From positions 1 through 6,441 of the forward strand of contig WTHE01000576.1 of assembly GCA_011523315.1 (NCBI GenBank): DNA of 6,441 nt, read 5' to 3'. Below, piece after piece: positions 6,254-6,441 of this stretch. Position numbers and translations under genes: made by a program. The notes under the pieces were generated by a model. It saw only the letters and a list, made by a program, of their open reading frames with translations, had not been told where the DNA came from and did not search any database. Position 1 is the stretch's first letter. The number at the start of each line of letters is the position of its first letter. This DNA comes from Candidatus Binatota bacterium (GTDB taxonomy: Bacteria > Desulfobacterota > Binatia > Bin18).

Positions 6254-6321
6254 GTGTTGCTCCTTGCAAAAGATCGGCCCAGGGTAGCGCGTTTGGGCAA
6301 CAAAAACGAGGAGCAGCTACA

Positions 6322-6337
6322 CAGGCTCCAGAGCCTG
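6322..6337. repeat. Short inverted repeat in the upstream region
   Basis: CAGGCTC (6322-6328), a CA spacer and GAGCCTG (6331-6337) form a perfect 7-bp inverted repeat 69 nt upstream of the SnoaL-like start. The tight loop makes it look more like a dimeric-protein binding site than a terminator. A second small repeat, CACCGC/GCGGTG (6365-6370 and 6379-6384), lies further upstream. Either could be an operator; nothing proves it. Confidence 0.35.
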
Positions 6338-6388
6338 CTGGCGGGATGCTTCGCTGTGGCTCGGCACCGCTCCAGCTCGCGGTGTGCG

Positions 6389-6417
6389 TTGACAGCTCTG
6401 GGGCTTCTCAGTAGACT
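6389..6417 (+). promoter_or_regulatory. Possible sigma70-like promoter reading out of the window
   Basis: On the plus strand TTGACA (6389-6394, a perfect -35 match) is followed by a 17-bp spacer and TAGACT (6412-6417, 4 of 6 matches to the -10 consensus). If real, it drives a gene beyond the right edge, divergent from the SnoaL-like unit. I found no equally good minus-strand promoter for the SnoaL-like gene itself in 6254-6441. Confidence 0.35.
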
Positions 6418-6441
6418 GCGTCGTCACTCCACTACAACACT

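Overview
The window looks like chromosomal DNA of a GC-rich environmental bacterium, possibly from the Pseudomonadota. That guess rests on base composition, Shine-Dalgarno-led genes and a REP-like palindromic doublet of a kind I associate with that group; no gene fixes the taxon. All recognisable genes are metabolic. Together they look like part of a catabolic cluster for an alicyclic, terpenoid or steroid-like ketone or acyl-CoA. I see no rRNA, tRNA, CRISPR array, transposase or phage gene.

Layout. (1) Positions 1-556, plus strand: the 3' end of a cyclohexanone-monooxygenase-like Baeyer-Villiger monooxygenase (BVMO). (2) Positions 557-919: a convergent intergenic region holding a 16-bp perfect hairpin (647-682) and a two-hairpin REP/BIME-like repeat (798-870). 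(3) Positions 920-3938, minus strand: a two-gene unit. A second BVMO, with a long N-terminal extension and resembling the CPDMO/PtlE group, comes first. An acyl-CoA dehydrogenase follows, and the two reading frames overlap by 26 nt. A good sigma70-like promoter lies ahead of this unit at 4005-4033. (4) Positions 4127-6253, minus strand: a three-gene unit of a SnoaL/NTF2-fold protein, a thiolase-superfamily (SCP-x/lipid-transfer type) protein and a DUF35 zinc-ribbon/OB-fold protein, closely spaced and each with a ribosome binding site. (5) Positions 6254-6441: an upstream region with a possible plus-strand promoter pointing out of the window.

How the genes may work together (inference). The thiolase-like protein has lost the usual nucleophilic Cys by eye alignment and sits next to a DUF35 partner. 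This is the arrangement of the steroid side-chain aldolase Ltp2-ChsH2(DUF35). An acyl-CoA dehydrogenase could desaturate a CoA thioester, a hydratase could add water, the thiolase-like/DUF35 pair could cleave it by retro-aldol reaction to release a ketone, and a BVMO could turn that ketone into an ester or lactone. The SnoaL-like protein could be the hydratase/dehydratase. A CoA ligase, a MaoC or crotonase hydratase and an esterase/lactonase would be expected outside the window.
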